From positions 1 through 64,000 of the forward strand of contig CAYGSL010000006.1 of NCBI GenBank assembly GCA_964352475.1: a DNA stretch of 64,000 nucleotides, given 5' to 3'. Every line of letters begins with the position of its first letter. The first letter of the stretch is position 1. The notes below the pieces were generated by a model. The model did no database searches and had not been told where the DNA came from. It saw only the letters and a list, made by a program, of their open reading frames with translations. Source of the stretch: JAUIET01 sp964352475. Its GTDB lineage: Bacteria > Pseudomonadota > Gammaproteobacteria > Pseudomonadales > JAUIET01. Made by a program: the position numbers and the translations under genes. Shown piece by piece: positions 42,692 through 51,150 of this stretch.

Positions 42692-44095
42692 TTAGGCGCT
42701 GTTATCAGCAGGCAATTCAACGGCAACACATAGGCCGGGCGAGTTGTCGTAGAGGTTGATTTTGCCGTTATGGTATTTCACCACCGCAGCTACCAGACTC
42801 AAGCCCAAACCGTTGCCCGGGTATTCACTGCGCGCAGTCTCAACTCGGAAGAAACGCTCGAATACGCGGTGGCGGTCGGCTTGGGGAATACCGATACCAT
42901 TGTCGCGAACCTGAAGCATTAGAGCGTTATCTCTACGCTCCAGAATAATTTCAATCAGGCCGTCAACAGCAGTGTACTTGATGGCATTGTCAATCAGGTT
43001 TGCAACCACCTGAAACAACAGGTCCCGGTCGCCATTTAGTTTGGCTTTTGGTGTCAGGTTTTGCGTAATGGTGATGCTCTTTTCCGAAGCCACAGGCTCA
43101 TAGAGCTCTACCACATCAGCAATGGTGACGTCTAATTCGTGTCTATGGAATTCAGACTGCCGGTTGCCGGTTTCAATCTGCGCAATTTTTAACGCCGCAT
43201 TGAAGGTTTTCAACAGATCGTCTGCCTCGCTGGAAAGGCTATCAACAATCTGCTGGTTGGCCGGGTCACCGCGCTCTTCTAACATAGCCACATGATTGCG
43301 CAATCTGGTCAAAGGAGTTCGAAGATCATGCGCAATATTGTCTGATACCCGGCGCACGCCGGCCATCAACTCTTGCAATCGCTCCAGCAGCAAATTGATA
43401 CTGATTTCCATTTCACGAAAATCACCACTGTATCGGTTGATCGGCAAGCGCTTGGATAAGTCACCGGCGAGAATATTTCGAATGATCGCGTTAAACGCTT
43501 CGACCCGCCGCATCAGCAGCGAGCTTATTAATGCACCCCCGATAACGCCGAGAATGATGGTGACGATAGTGCCGCGAAGTAACAGGTCAAACACCAACTC
43601 TACTTTTTCTTCCGCAGGTAGCAGGCTTTCGGCGAGAATTAGTCTTCCACCTTTGCCCTGTACGGCCTCCATCGCAGCAAGGCGAAACGTCTTGCCTCCC
43701 TGCTCAGCATCAAAGGTCTTGAATTGATGACCTAACCAGGAAAACTCAAAGTCTTGCAAATCTGGCACCGCGTTAAGATTGCTGGCCAATACCTCGTTTT
43801 GAGCATTGCTTAGGTGATAGTAAAGTCTGGGAGAATCGAATGCGGCACTGCGTTGCTTTGCGTATTCCAGCATCGCTGATTGACCGCCTGCATCCAGCGA
43901 ACTCTGAAACTGAGCCAGTTCGGTATCCAGATTTTTCTCGATGTTGCTAAAGACATTGTAAGCATACAGCGAGTAGATAAATCCCAGCAGCAAAAATACC
44001 GAGATGCTGAGCCAGAACGCGTAGTTCGAAATAAACCGGAAAGTGTAGCTGCCAAAAACACCACGGTAGGTGTCTACCAGCTTATTCGGGAGCAT
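42692..44095 (-). CDS. sensor histidine kinase
   Basis: 467 residues. Two membrane helices (about 29-50 and 172-195) border a periplasmic sensor of about 120 residues, followed by HAMP, HisKA with phospho-accepting His in NIAHDLRTPLTRLRNH, and HATPase_c with N box LIDNAIKYT, G1 DNGIGIP and G2 GNGLGLSLVAAVV. Overlaps the response regulator gene by 14 bp, so the pair is co-translated. Signal unknown; the kinase resembles the QseC/TctE-like EnvZ group. Confidence 0.9.
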   Translation of the reverse strand: MLPNKLVDTYRGVFGSYTFRFISNYAFWLSISVFLLLGFIYSLYAYNVFSNIEKNLDTELAQFQSSLDAGGQSAMLEYAKQRSAAFDSPRLYYHLSNAQNEVLASNLNAVPDLQDFEFSWLGHQFKTFDAEQGGKTFRLAAMEAVQGKGGRLILAESLLPAEEKVELVFDLLLRGTIVTIILGVIGGALISSLLMRRVEAFNAIIRNILAGDLSKRLPINRYSGDFREMEISINLLLERLQELMAGVRRVSDNIAHDLRTPLTRLRNHVAMLEERGDPANQQIVDSLSSEADDLLKTFNAALKIAQIETGNRQSEFHRHELDVTIADVVELYEPVASEKSITITQNLTPKAKLNGDRDLLFQVVANLIDNAIKYTAVDGLIEIILERRDNALMLQVRDNGIGIPQADRHRVFERFFRVETARSEYPGNGLGLSLVAAVVKYHNGKINLYDNSPGLCVAVELPADNSA

Positions 44096-44786
44096 TCAGT
44101 ACGTAGCCAGTACCGCGCACAGTGTGCAGTAGCTGCGTTTCAAACCCCTTATCAATCTTTTGCCGCAAGCGGCTGATGTGCACGTCAATGACATTGGTCT
44201 GTGGGTCGAAGTGATAATCCCATACGTTTTCAAGCAGCATAGTCCGTGTCACCACTTGACCCGCGTGTTTCATCAGATATTCCAGCAAGCGGTATTCTCT
44301 GGGTTGCAGATTGAACACCTGGCCGGCGCGCGTCACTTTATGGGTTAGCAGATCCATTTCCAGATCGCCTACGGACAATCGTGTTTCCGAGTGGGCTACT
44401 TCGCCTCGGCGAATCAGCACTTCAACCCGCGCCAGCAACTCCTCAATCGCAAAAGGCTTCACCAGATAGTCATCAGCGCCTACCTTCAGGCCTTTAACCC
44501 GGTCATCCACCTCGCCCAGTGCGCTCAGAACCAGCACCGGAGTTTGAATATCAGCCGACCGCAGAGATTGAATGATGCTTAAACCATCTCTGCGTGGCAG
44601 CATCCTGTCGATGATCATGGTATCGAACTGGCCTTGCTTGGCACGTCTAAGCCCCATATCGCCATCCGCTACGTGGTCCACCAGGTAGCCATTATCACGC
44701 AGTCCGTTGCAGATAAATTCCGCCACATTTTTGTCGTCTTCAACCAATAAAACGATTCTGGGCCGTTTATTTGCTTTTTCAACCAT
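44082..44786 (-). CDS. OmpR-family response regulator
   Basis: 234 residues. Receiver domain with acidic pair VEDD, phospho-acceptor Asp in MIIDRMLPRRDG, and Lys in YLVKPFAIEEL; C-terminal winged helix with LQPREYRLLEYLMKH and NVIDVHISRLRQKID. Partner of the kinase that follows it. A likely target is the divergent small exported-protein gene at 45105, across a 318-bp gap, but no direct-repeat operator could be picked with confidence. Confidence 0.92.
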   Translation of the reverse strand: MVEKANKRPRIVLLVEDDKNVAEFICNGLRDNGYLVDHVADGDMGLRRAKQGQFDTMIIDRMLPRRDGLSIIQSLRSADIQTPVLVLSALGEVDDRVKGLKVGADDYLVKPFAIEELLARVEVLIRRGEVAHSETRLSVGDLEMDLLTHKVTRAGQVFNLQPREYRLLEYLMKHAGQVVTRTMLLENVWDYHFDPQTNVIDVHISRLRQKIDKGFETQLLHTVRGTGYVLNAPE

Positions 44787-45104
44787 GGGTAATGCCTAGT
44801 GTTAATCGCGACGCATCTGCGCTATCACAAACAGCGATGTGCAGCCGATGCATCGCTAGATGAGATGCCGGTAGCCCGCTATTGTAAACCGAACCAACGG
44901 GGCAGTGCCAAGTGTGTGCTGGATCACAGCGACGAAGCGTAGTAACAAAGATTTATACCGTTCATCCCTATTCGACAAGGAAAATCCGCATAACTGACTA
45001 TATTTTAGCCAACTCCGAACGTCGACTCGCCTATGATTCGTAGCCAACAACTCAGCTCTCTCAACGAAACCTCCCAACGTCAGTGCAATTGGAGAGTAAC
45101 AGGA
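44787..45104. promoter_or_regulatory. divergent intergenic region of the response regulator and the small exported protein
   Basis: About 318 bp without an accepted gene (a frame from ATG 45033 may extend the plus-strand gene). It must carry both promoters. Only imperfect short repeats such as CATCGCTAGATGAGATG near 44851 are visible; no named motif was found. Confidence 0.4.
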
Positions 45105-45473
45105 ATGATAGCTGCGGTAGTTTGTTGCAGCGCTGTAATCTCAATCAAGGCTTCAGCACAGACTGATTACCTGTCGACCGGCATACCGGAAGCGCATTTT
45201 TGGGAAGAACTGCCCGGCTACCGAAGCGCTCAACCGCAAGCACCTGTCGCCGAATTGCTGGGCCCCAAACCACTGGCTGTCAGCGTTGACCAACTGCAAA
45301 ACATGCAGGAGTGGGATAGAGGCGAGACCTACAGACTGCTTACCGACGCACAACAAGCCCGACAGGACGCTGAACGTGAAACCGCAGCCAGCCGCATTGG
45401 CGAGAGCAATTGGCACTACGGTTGGGGTGTTGGCTTTGAAGACCTTAAGTTTCGTCTAAGCTACGACTTCTAG
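45105..45473 (+). CDS. small exported protein of unknown function
   Basis: 122 residues from ATG 45105, preceded by GGAGAG at good spacing; an earlier ATG at 45033 would bury the signal peptide. The signal sequence IAAVVCCSAVISIKASA is followed by about 100 mature residues, rich in Gln, Ala and Glu in the middle (QARQDAERETAASR) and ending WGVGFEDLKFRLSYDF, an aromatic-ended amphipathic strand as in outer-membrane-associated proteins. No family recognised. Opposite to a two-component system that may control it. Confidence 0.6.
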   Translation: MIAAVVCCSAVISIKASAQTDYLSTGIPEAHFWEELPGYRSAQPQAPVAELLGPKPLAVSVDQLQNMQEWDRGETYRLLTDAQQARQDAERETAASRIGESNWHYGWGVGFEDLKFRLSYDF

Positions 45474-45569
45474 ACGCAATCCATACTCTTTCCGCGGGTG
45501 TTTCTGCTGGGCGAGACGCTCCCAATTGTCTTTGATACCATAGAGTTTTAACTGACCGCAGTTACGCTC

Positions 45570-46037
45570 TTGACCGATTCTCCCCAGGCTTTACCTGTTG
45601 CCGGCGTTTTCAGGCGCCTGTTCGCCATGCTGTACGACGGTTTACTAGTGCTGGCGTTAGTGATGGCTGGAACAGCCGCGGCTATTGGCGTTAGAGTTTG
45701 GTTAAGTGGCGCCGATGCGGCTGTTGCTGATCCGGATACCGCGGCACACGGCCCTTTGTTTCAGTTGTGGTTATTACTGCTGATTGTGTCTTTCTTCACC
45801 TTGTTTTGGCGCTGGAAAGGTCAAACTCTGGGAATGCAGGCCTGGCGACTTAAAATACGCAATGCGGATGGCAGTCAGCTGAGTGTGACTCAGTGTTTGC
45901 TGCGTTTGCTGGCCGGGTTGCTGTCCTGGTGTTGCTTGGGTCTTGGCTATTGGGTGATTTTGCTCAACCCGGCTAAAGGTTCGTGGTCGGATTCCTGGTC
46001 GAAAAGCGAATGCGTGGTGGTTCCTAAAAAGAGCTGA
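45570..46037 (+). CDS. RDD family membrane protein
   Basis: 155 residues, TTG start (no upstream ATG). Begins with the RDD motif region VFRRLFAMLYDGLLVLALV and has three membrane helices: about 20-42, 65-85 and 110-135, with RWKGQTLGMQAWRLKIRNADG between helices 2 and 3. RDD proteins are small inner-membrane proteins, some acting as ion transporters. In Pseudomonas an RDD gene likewise borders lptG. Convergent with lptG (18 bp). Confidence 0.82.
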   Translation: MTDSPQALPVAGVFRRLFAMLYDGLLVLALVMAGTAAAIGVRVWLSGADAAVADPDTAAHGPLFQLWLLLLIVSFFTLFWRWKGQTLGMQAWRLKIRNADGSQLSVTQCLLRLLAGLLSWCCLGLGYWVILLNPAKGSWSDSWSKSECVVVPKKS

Positions 46038-46055
46038 AATGCGTTAAGAGGCTCC

Positions 46056-47117
46056 CTAGGTTCCGCGTCTTATCAGTATGCCACCAACGACCACGCAGAC
46101 GATAATAGGCAGCAGCACCGCGTACACCGGCGCAAAACCAAACACCAGGCTAGACGGCCCCAGCATATCCTGGCTGGTTCGAAAGACGATACCAACGATC
46201 ACCCCTATAAAAATACGGTAGCCCATTGTCACTTCACGCAGCGGGCCGAAAATAAATGAAATAGCGATTAACACGAGGCTGGCCGTACCCAGCGGCTGCA
46301 ACACTTTGGACCAGAAGGAAAGCTTGTATTCACCTGCGCTCAAGCCCTGACCCGCAAGGTATTGCGAGAAATCCCACAAGCCTGACATGGAAAGATTGTC
46401 TGGTTTAATCACCAGTTGCTTTAACAGCTCGGGCGTTAAGTCAGCTTGCCACAGCATGGATTCAAGATGATCTTTTTTAGTCGCGTCTTGTTCCACATAC
46501 GTGACATCAACATCACTGAATAACCAGCCTTCATCCGTGTGGGTCGCTGCTTGCGCAAACAGAAACTCATTGAGTTGTTTATTTTCATCGAAACGGAACA
46601 AAGTAACCCCTTTCAGACGCTCTGGCGATTCAACCACGCTAAAGTGCATGTACTCCAGCCCTTCACGGTTCCAGAGTCCGTACCTGGACGCAACAACACC
46701 GTCACCATATTGGGCACTGGCCCGCCTGCGATCTGCCATCTGCTCAGCCGGAGGTGCAATGAACTCGCTGAGAATCAGCCCTGCCAGCATGAGTATCAGT
46801 GCCGGCTTCATGACCATCCAGATGATTCGGATAGTCGAGATGCCAGCACTACGCATGATGATTAATTCGCTCTGCGAAGCTAAAGTGCCCAAGCCAATCA
46901 AGCACCCCACCAGGGCGGCAAAAGGAATGTATTCGTGAATGCGCCCAGGCAGTGTTAACAGCACATAGATTAGTGCCTCATTAAAATCGTAATTGCCTTC
47001 CAGATCACCAAGCTGATCAATGATCGCCGAGATCACATCTAAGCCTACGATAACCACCAGCACCAAAACGATGGCAGCAAGTACCGAATTGCCGATGTGT
47101 TTATTCAGCAGCCGCAT
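46056..47117 (-). CDS. lptG: LPS export ABC transporter permease LptG
   Basis: 353 residues from ATG 47117 (GTG 47126 in frame). LptF/LptG (YjgP/YjgQ) fold: two membrane helices at the N terminus, a third and fourth around residues 55-120, a large periplasmic beta domain (about 130-265) and two or three final helices. With LptF and LptB2 it pulls lipopolysaccharide from the inner membrane to the LptA bridge. Overlaps the lptF 3' end by 17 bp. Confidence 0.95.
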   Translation of the reverse strand: MRLLNKHIGNSVLAAIVLVLVVIVGLDVISAIIDQLGDLEGNYDFNEALIYVLLTLPGRIHEYIPFAALVGCLIGLGTLASQSELIIMRSAGISTIRIIWMVMKPALILMLAGLILSEFIAPPAEQMADRRRASAQYGDGVVASRYGLWNREGLEYMHFSVVESPERLKGVTLFRFDENKQLNEFLFAQAATHTDEGWLFSDVDVTYVEQDATKKDHLESMLWQADLTPELLKQLVIKPDNLSMSGLWDFSQYLAGQGLSAGEYKLSFWSKVLQPLGTASLVLIAISFIFGPLREVTMGYRIFIGVIVGIVFRTSQDMLGPSSLVFGFAPVYAVLLPIIVCVVVGGILIRRGT

Positions 47118-48222
47118 GCTGCACACCTTTGTTGCTCAGTTTGCCGCGAATAAAAGTACTCAGCGCATCACTATTAAACAGCGCCAGGCCTAATAACAGA
47201 AACAGCGCGTGAATGGCCCAGATACTGAGTGGAAAATTGCTTTCCGGATCTTCAAGGCCACTGCGTGCCGCGCTGAGTAACAGCAAGTAGGTCAAATAAA
47301 TCATGATTGCCGGCAACAGTTTCACATAGCGCCCACGGCGATGATCTGTGCGACTCAGCGAAAGCGCAATCAGTGCGACTATTGGCACCAGTAGCGGCAA
47401 GGAAACACGCCACAGCAATGCCGCCCGATCGTGGTTATCCTCACTGTTGAGCAATTCAGAAGTTGGTCTTGCCTCAACTTTTAATTGTTTTCTGGCTAAA
47501 TCCTGAGGCTCTTGCAATAACTGCCCGTAGGCGGAAAATTGGGTAACTTCCAGCTCCTGCTTGCCAGGTTGGCCGCTAAAGCGATAGCCTTCCTCAAGCT
47601 GTAAGTAGCGATTACCCTGTTTACGCACTATCTCACCGCGTTCTGCCACAACAACGTTGATTGCCGACGAATTGCGCTCACTGCTGGATTCAGAAATAAA
47701 AATGTTATTCATTTCAGTTGCTTCAGCATCAATCGATTCTGCGTAGGTGACCCGCTTGCCGCCGTCGCTGGATTGAAATCGACCTTCTACCAGGGTATTC
47801 ACCTGGCCATACGTTTTGGGGTCGTTAAATATGGAGTGAACCTTGGCAGCACCGGTTGGGCTCACATAAAAACTGAGGCTGGCAACCAGTAAGGCTACAA
47901 ACCCGGCAACCACCATGGTGTATCCCAACAACCTCTTGTTGCTGATACCACATGCGGATAACACCACCATTTCACTTTCCACGTAAAGGCGGCCATACGC
48001 CAGTAAAATACCTATGAACAAGGCCAGTGGAATAATCAGTTCGAGAAAGCCGGGTATTCTGAACAACATAATGCTGAACAAAACGTCGGTGGCCAAGTCA
48101 CCCGCCGCGGCTTGTGCCAGGTATTTGACGAAACGGCTGCTCATTGTAATTAGCAACAAGGCGATACTGACGGCGGTCATCACCTGCAGAATTTCTTTGG
48201 AAAGATAGCGGAAAATCAACAT
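47101..48222 (-). CDS. lptF: LPS export ABC transporter permease LptF
   Basis: 373 residues, same fold as LptG: start MLIFRYLSKEILQVMTAVS, conserved VRYL-like KYLAQAAAG segment, ESEMVVLSACGIS before helix 3, periplasmic domain with NNIFISE and VVVAERGEIV, and RRGRYVKLLPAIMIYLTY in the C-terminal helices. Diverges from pepA with a 123-bp intergenic region, the arrangement standard in gammaproteobacteria. Confidence 0.95.
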   Translation of the reverse strand: MLIFRYLSKEILQVMTAVSIALLLITMSSRFVKYLAQAAAGDLATDVLFSIMLFRIPGFLELIIPLALFIGILLAYGRLYVESEMVVLSACGISNKRLLGYTMVVAGFVALLVASLSFYVSPTGAAKVHSIFNDPKTYGQVNTLVEGRFQSSDGGKRVTYAESIDAEATEMNNIFISESSSERNSSAINVVVAERGEIVRKQGNRYLQLEEGYRFSGQPGKQELEVTQFSAYGQLLQEPQDLARKQLKVEARPTSELLNSEDNHDRAALLWRVSLPLLVPIVALIALSLSRTDHRRGRYVKLLPAIMIYLTYLLLLSAARSGLEDPESNFPLSIWAIHALFLLLGLALFNSDALSTFIRGKLSNKGVQHAAAE

Positions 48223-48345
48223 CGAGTTGCTTCCAGTGTCGATAGAAGTACACTAGGCCCTGGAACAACCCAATCAAAAAACAAGGGATTTCCAAGTTGT
48301 GCGCGCACTGCCGCCAGCTGACAAATATAAACCACAGGATACCGA

Positions 48346-49830
48346 ATGAAATTCAAAGTCCAGGACGTTCCCGCTGATTTAAGCGGGCTTAAAAGTGAAT
48401 GCCTTATAGTACCAGTCTATACCGATAAGCCATTTAGTAAAGCGGTCAAAACGCTGGATAAAGCACTGAAATCAAGCTTGAGTGCTGTACGCGATGCTGG
48501 CGACTTTTCAGCCAAAAACGGTGAGATTTTGCTGCTGCCCACACCCCGCTCACCAGCGAATCAACAACCGCAACGTGTCGTGCTGCTAGGGCTGGGTAAA
48601 TCCAGCTCGGCAAGTATGCAGAGTTACCGCCCGGCGTTGGCCAAAATGTTTACAGCCGCACAAAGCTACAAATTCAAGTCAGCGCACTTCTTGCTCGAAG
48701 AGAGCAAAAACAAACAGCTTTCAGCCGCCAATTTATTGCACGAGATAGGCAGGGCTGGCGAGTACGCTGAGTACCGGTACGACACCACACTGGGCAAAAA
48801 ACCTGAAGCGAGAAGCTTCGCCAGCGTGACCGTGCTGTGCACAAAATCAGCCGCCGCCAGCAAAGCGCTTAGTAATGGAGCCGCCACCGGTCGTGGCATG
48901 AATTTAGCCAGAGAGCTGGGTAATTTGCCAGGCAACATCTGCACACCCAGGCATCTGGCCAAAGAAGCCCAGGCACTGGCGCGCAAATACGATTCATTAA
49001 AAACCAAGATCCTGAATGACAAGCAGTTGGAAGAGCTGGGCATGGGTTCATTGCTGTCAGTAGCCAGAGGCAGTAAAGAGCCTGCCAGACTGATTTCCAT
49101 GGACTATCAAGGTGGTGCGAAAAATTCTGACCCGGTGGTTTTGGTCGGCAAAGGCATTACTTTTGACACCGGCGGTATATCTCTGAAACCAGGGGCCGCT
49201 ATGGATGAAATGAAATTCGATATGTGCGGTGCAGCCAGCGTATTCGGTGTTATTCAGGCATTGTGCTTGATGAAAGCCAAGGTAAACGTGGTGGGTTTGG
49301 TAGCCGCAGCTGAAAACATGCCGGGCAGTCAGGCAACTAAGCCCGGCGATGTGGTAACCAGCATGTCTGGAAAAACCATTGAGGTATTGAACACCGATGC
49401 CGAAGGCAGGTTGGTATTGTGCGACGCCTTAAGTTATGCCGCCCGTTACAAACCTACTGCGGTTATTGATATAGCAACCCTGACCGGCGCCTGCGTAATT
49501 GCGCTGGGCCATCATGCCAGCGGCTTGTTCAGTAATAATGATGATTTGGCCGAGCAGCTGCTGGCCGCCGGCGAGGCAAGTGGTGACAGAGCCTGGAGGC
49601 TGCCTATTTGGGACGAATATCAGGAGCAGCTGAAGAGTAACTTTGCAGACCTTGCCAATATAGGTGGGCGATCCGCAGGAAGCATCACGGCTGCCTGTTT
49701 TCTGTCGCAGTTTGCCAGCGATTACAATTGGGCCCATATCGATATAGCAGGCACGGCCTGGCACAGTGGCGCCAACAAGGGAGCCACCGGAAAACCGGTA
49801 CCGCTGCTGTTGAACTACCTGTTGAATTGA
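48346..49830 (+). CDS. pepA: leucyl aminopeptidase (M17)
   Basis: 494 residues. N-terminal non-catalytic domain (1-170) and catalytic domain with GKGITFDTGGISLKPGAAMDEMK (two-metal Lys/Asp site, residues about 267-290) and NTDAEGRLVLCDAL (about 349). Hexameric dizinc aminopeptidase; in E. coli PepA also binds DNA in Xer recombination. First gene of the pepA-holC-orf-valS series; holC starts nine bases after its stop. Confidence 0.96.
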   Translation: MKFKVQDVPADLSGLKSECLIVPVYTDKPFSKAVKTLDKALKSSLSAVRDAGDFSAKNGEILLLPTPRSPANQQPQRVVLLGLGKSSSASMQSYRPALAKMFTAAQSYKFKSAHFLLEESKNKQLSAANLLHEIGRAGEYAEYRYDTTLGKKPEARSFASVTVLCTKSAAASKALSNGAATGRGMNLARELGNLPGNICTPRHLAKEAQALARKYDSLKTKILNDKQLEELGMGSLLSVARGSKEPARLISMDYQGGAKNSDPVVLVGKGITFDTGGISLKPGAAMDEMKFDMCGAASVFGVIQALCLMKAKVNVVGLVAAAENMPGSQATKPGDVVTSMSGKTIEVLNTDAEGRLVLCDALSYAARYKPTAVIDIATLTGACVIALGHHASGLFSNNDDLAEQLLAAGEASGDRAWRLPIWDEYQEQLKSNFADLANIGGRSAGSITAACFLSQFASDYNWAHIDIAGTAWHSGANKGATGKPVPLLLNYLLN

Positions 49831-49839
49831 TCAGCGTCG

Positions 49840-50274
49840 ATGACAAAGATTGATTTTTACCTGCTGCGCGCAGCATCTGAACCGAGTCAGGGTGACCATT
49901 TTGCCTGTTTGCTGACCGATAAAGCGTTTCGAGGCGGCAATCGGGTGTTAATCTCGGTTGGCTCTGAAAAGCACGCGAAAGATATCGACCAACTACTGTG
50001 GAAAGTGCCAAATACCGGGTTTATTCCACACGGGCAGGCCTCAGACGTGTCTAATAAAGTTGCAATTGATTATAATCTGGGCCCTGGTGATCACGACGAT
50101 TGCCTGATTAATCTGTCTCATAAGGTGCCAGATTACTGCGCACGTTTTAAAAGGATTTGTGAGGTCGTAGTGTTTAATAACGAAGCGCGCGCCGCAAGCC
50201 GGGAACGCTTCAAATATTATCAGCAACGGGGTTTCCCGATAAACACGCACGAGATAACTCGCAACTACGCATGA
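49840..50274 (+). CDS. holC: DNA polymerase III chi subunit
   Basis: 144 residues of the HolC family: KIDFYLLRAASEPSQGDHFACLLTDKAFRGG start, GQASD in the middle and ERFKYYQQRGFPINTHE near the end. Chi links the clamp loader to SSB through the psi subunit. Placed between pepA and the valS gene as in most gammaproteobacteria. Confidence 0.92.
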   Translation: MTKIDFYLLRAASEPSQGDHFACLLTDKAFRGGNRVLISVGSEKHAKDIDQLLWKVPNTGFIPHGQASDVSNKVAIDYNLGPGDHDDCLINLSHKVPDYCARFKRICEVVVFNNEARAASRERFKYYQQRGFPINTHEITRNYA

Positions 50275-50322
50275 TGCATCGATACTTGACTATGTCCAAG
50301 CTCGCGAATTGTGAAGTGAATT

Positions 50323-51081
50323 ATGTCTGATTTGGACGACGACCTTATTGAGCGCACAAGCGATATCCCGATTCTTGATCGAATCGTCAAGCCGAGTAAG
50401 CAAAAGGATCTGGCGGATTTACTGATCAAGATTATTCAGACTAACGAAGCGGAAGACAAAGCCTCATTAACCGAATACGACGTTGACGTCAGTTCGGCCA
50501 CACTGCGTGATATTGACGCTAAATTAAGTGCCGCCTTGCACAGCACTGACCAGGACCCTTCCCTGGTAATTCCTATGCTGACCGAGATAGCGGATTTTCC
50601 AGTAGTGGAAGGTGCGAGTTTGCCCTTCCAGAGGGATGATGACGGAGTTGCCCATCAAGCGGCCTTGCCTGCGATGCACTCTGTCAACAATGATACTGAC
50701 GCCGCTAATTCCGCCCAGCAACCCACCTCAGCGAACCAGGAAAGAGTTGTTGAAAAAGGCATATTCTCGTTTGCTGACGGCGATACAGACCCGCAACCGT
50801 CAAGGCCGGATTTTGATCTGGGTTTGGACACCAGCCTGAAGGCAGCAAATCAACACACTTTGCTACAAGAGCAATTGAACCAGTCAAGTAAACAAATTAT
50901 TGACGAGCTTGTTGCGGAACACGCTATTGCCATTCGCCAGGAGTTGGAAACTCGGATTGATTCGCTAAAGCAAGAATTGCTGGGCGAGCTGGGCTCGGTG
51001 CGCAAAACCCAGATAGAAACCGATGAGCTGCCACAACTGGAAGTTGACGAACTCCTGGAACCGGAAGGTTCAGACGCCTAA
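50323..51081 (+). CDS. uncharacterised acidic protein between holC and valS
   Basis: 252 residues, acidic, no signal peptide or membrane helix. The N-terminal segment LDDDLIERTSDIPILDRIV looks like a short conserved peptide (compare IPVLTDIV-type motifs found again at residues about 84-95, VIPMLTEIADFPVVE). The C-terminal 70 residues, EQLNQSSKQIIDELVAEHAI...LETRIDSLKQELLGEL, form a likely coiled coil. A hypothetical gene is found at this place in Pseudomonas too. Repeated short motif plus coiled coil suggests an adaptor or oligomer; no function assigned. Confidence 0.65.
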   Translation: MSDLDDDLIERTSDIPILDRIVKPSKQKDLADLLIKIIQTNEAEDKASLTEYDVDVSSATLRDIDAKLSAALHSTDQDPSLVIPMLTEIADFPVVEGASLPFQRDDDGVAHQAALPAMHSVNNDTDAANSAQQPTSANQERVVEKGIFSFADGDTDPQPSRPDFDLGLDTSLKAANQHTLLQEQLNQSSKQIIDELVAEHAIAIRQELETRIDSLKQELLGELGSVRKTQIETDELPQLEVDELLEPEGSDA

Positions 51082-51150
51082 TCCGCTAACACCCCCACCC
51101 GTTGTATACTGCACTGACGATTAAACGCTCGCCTTTTGAATGACGCACGA

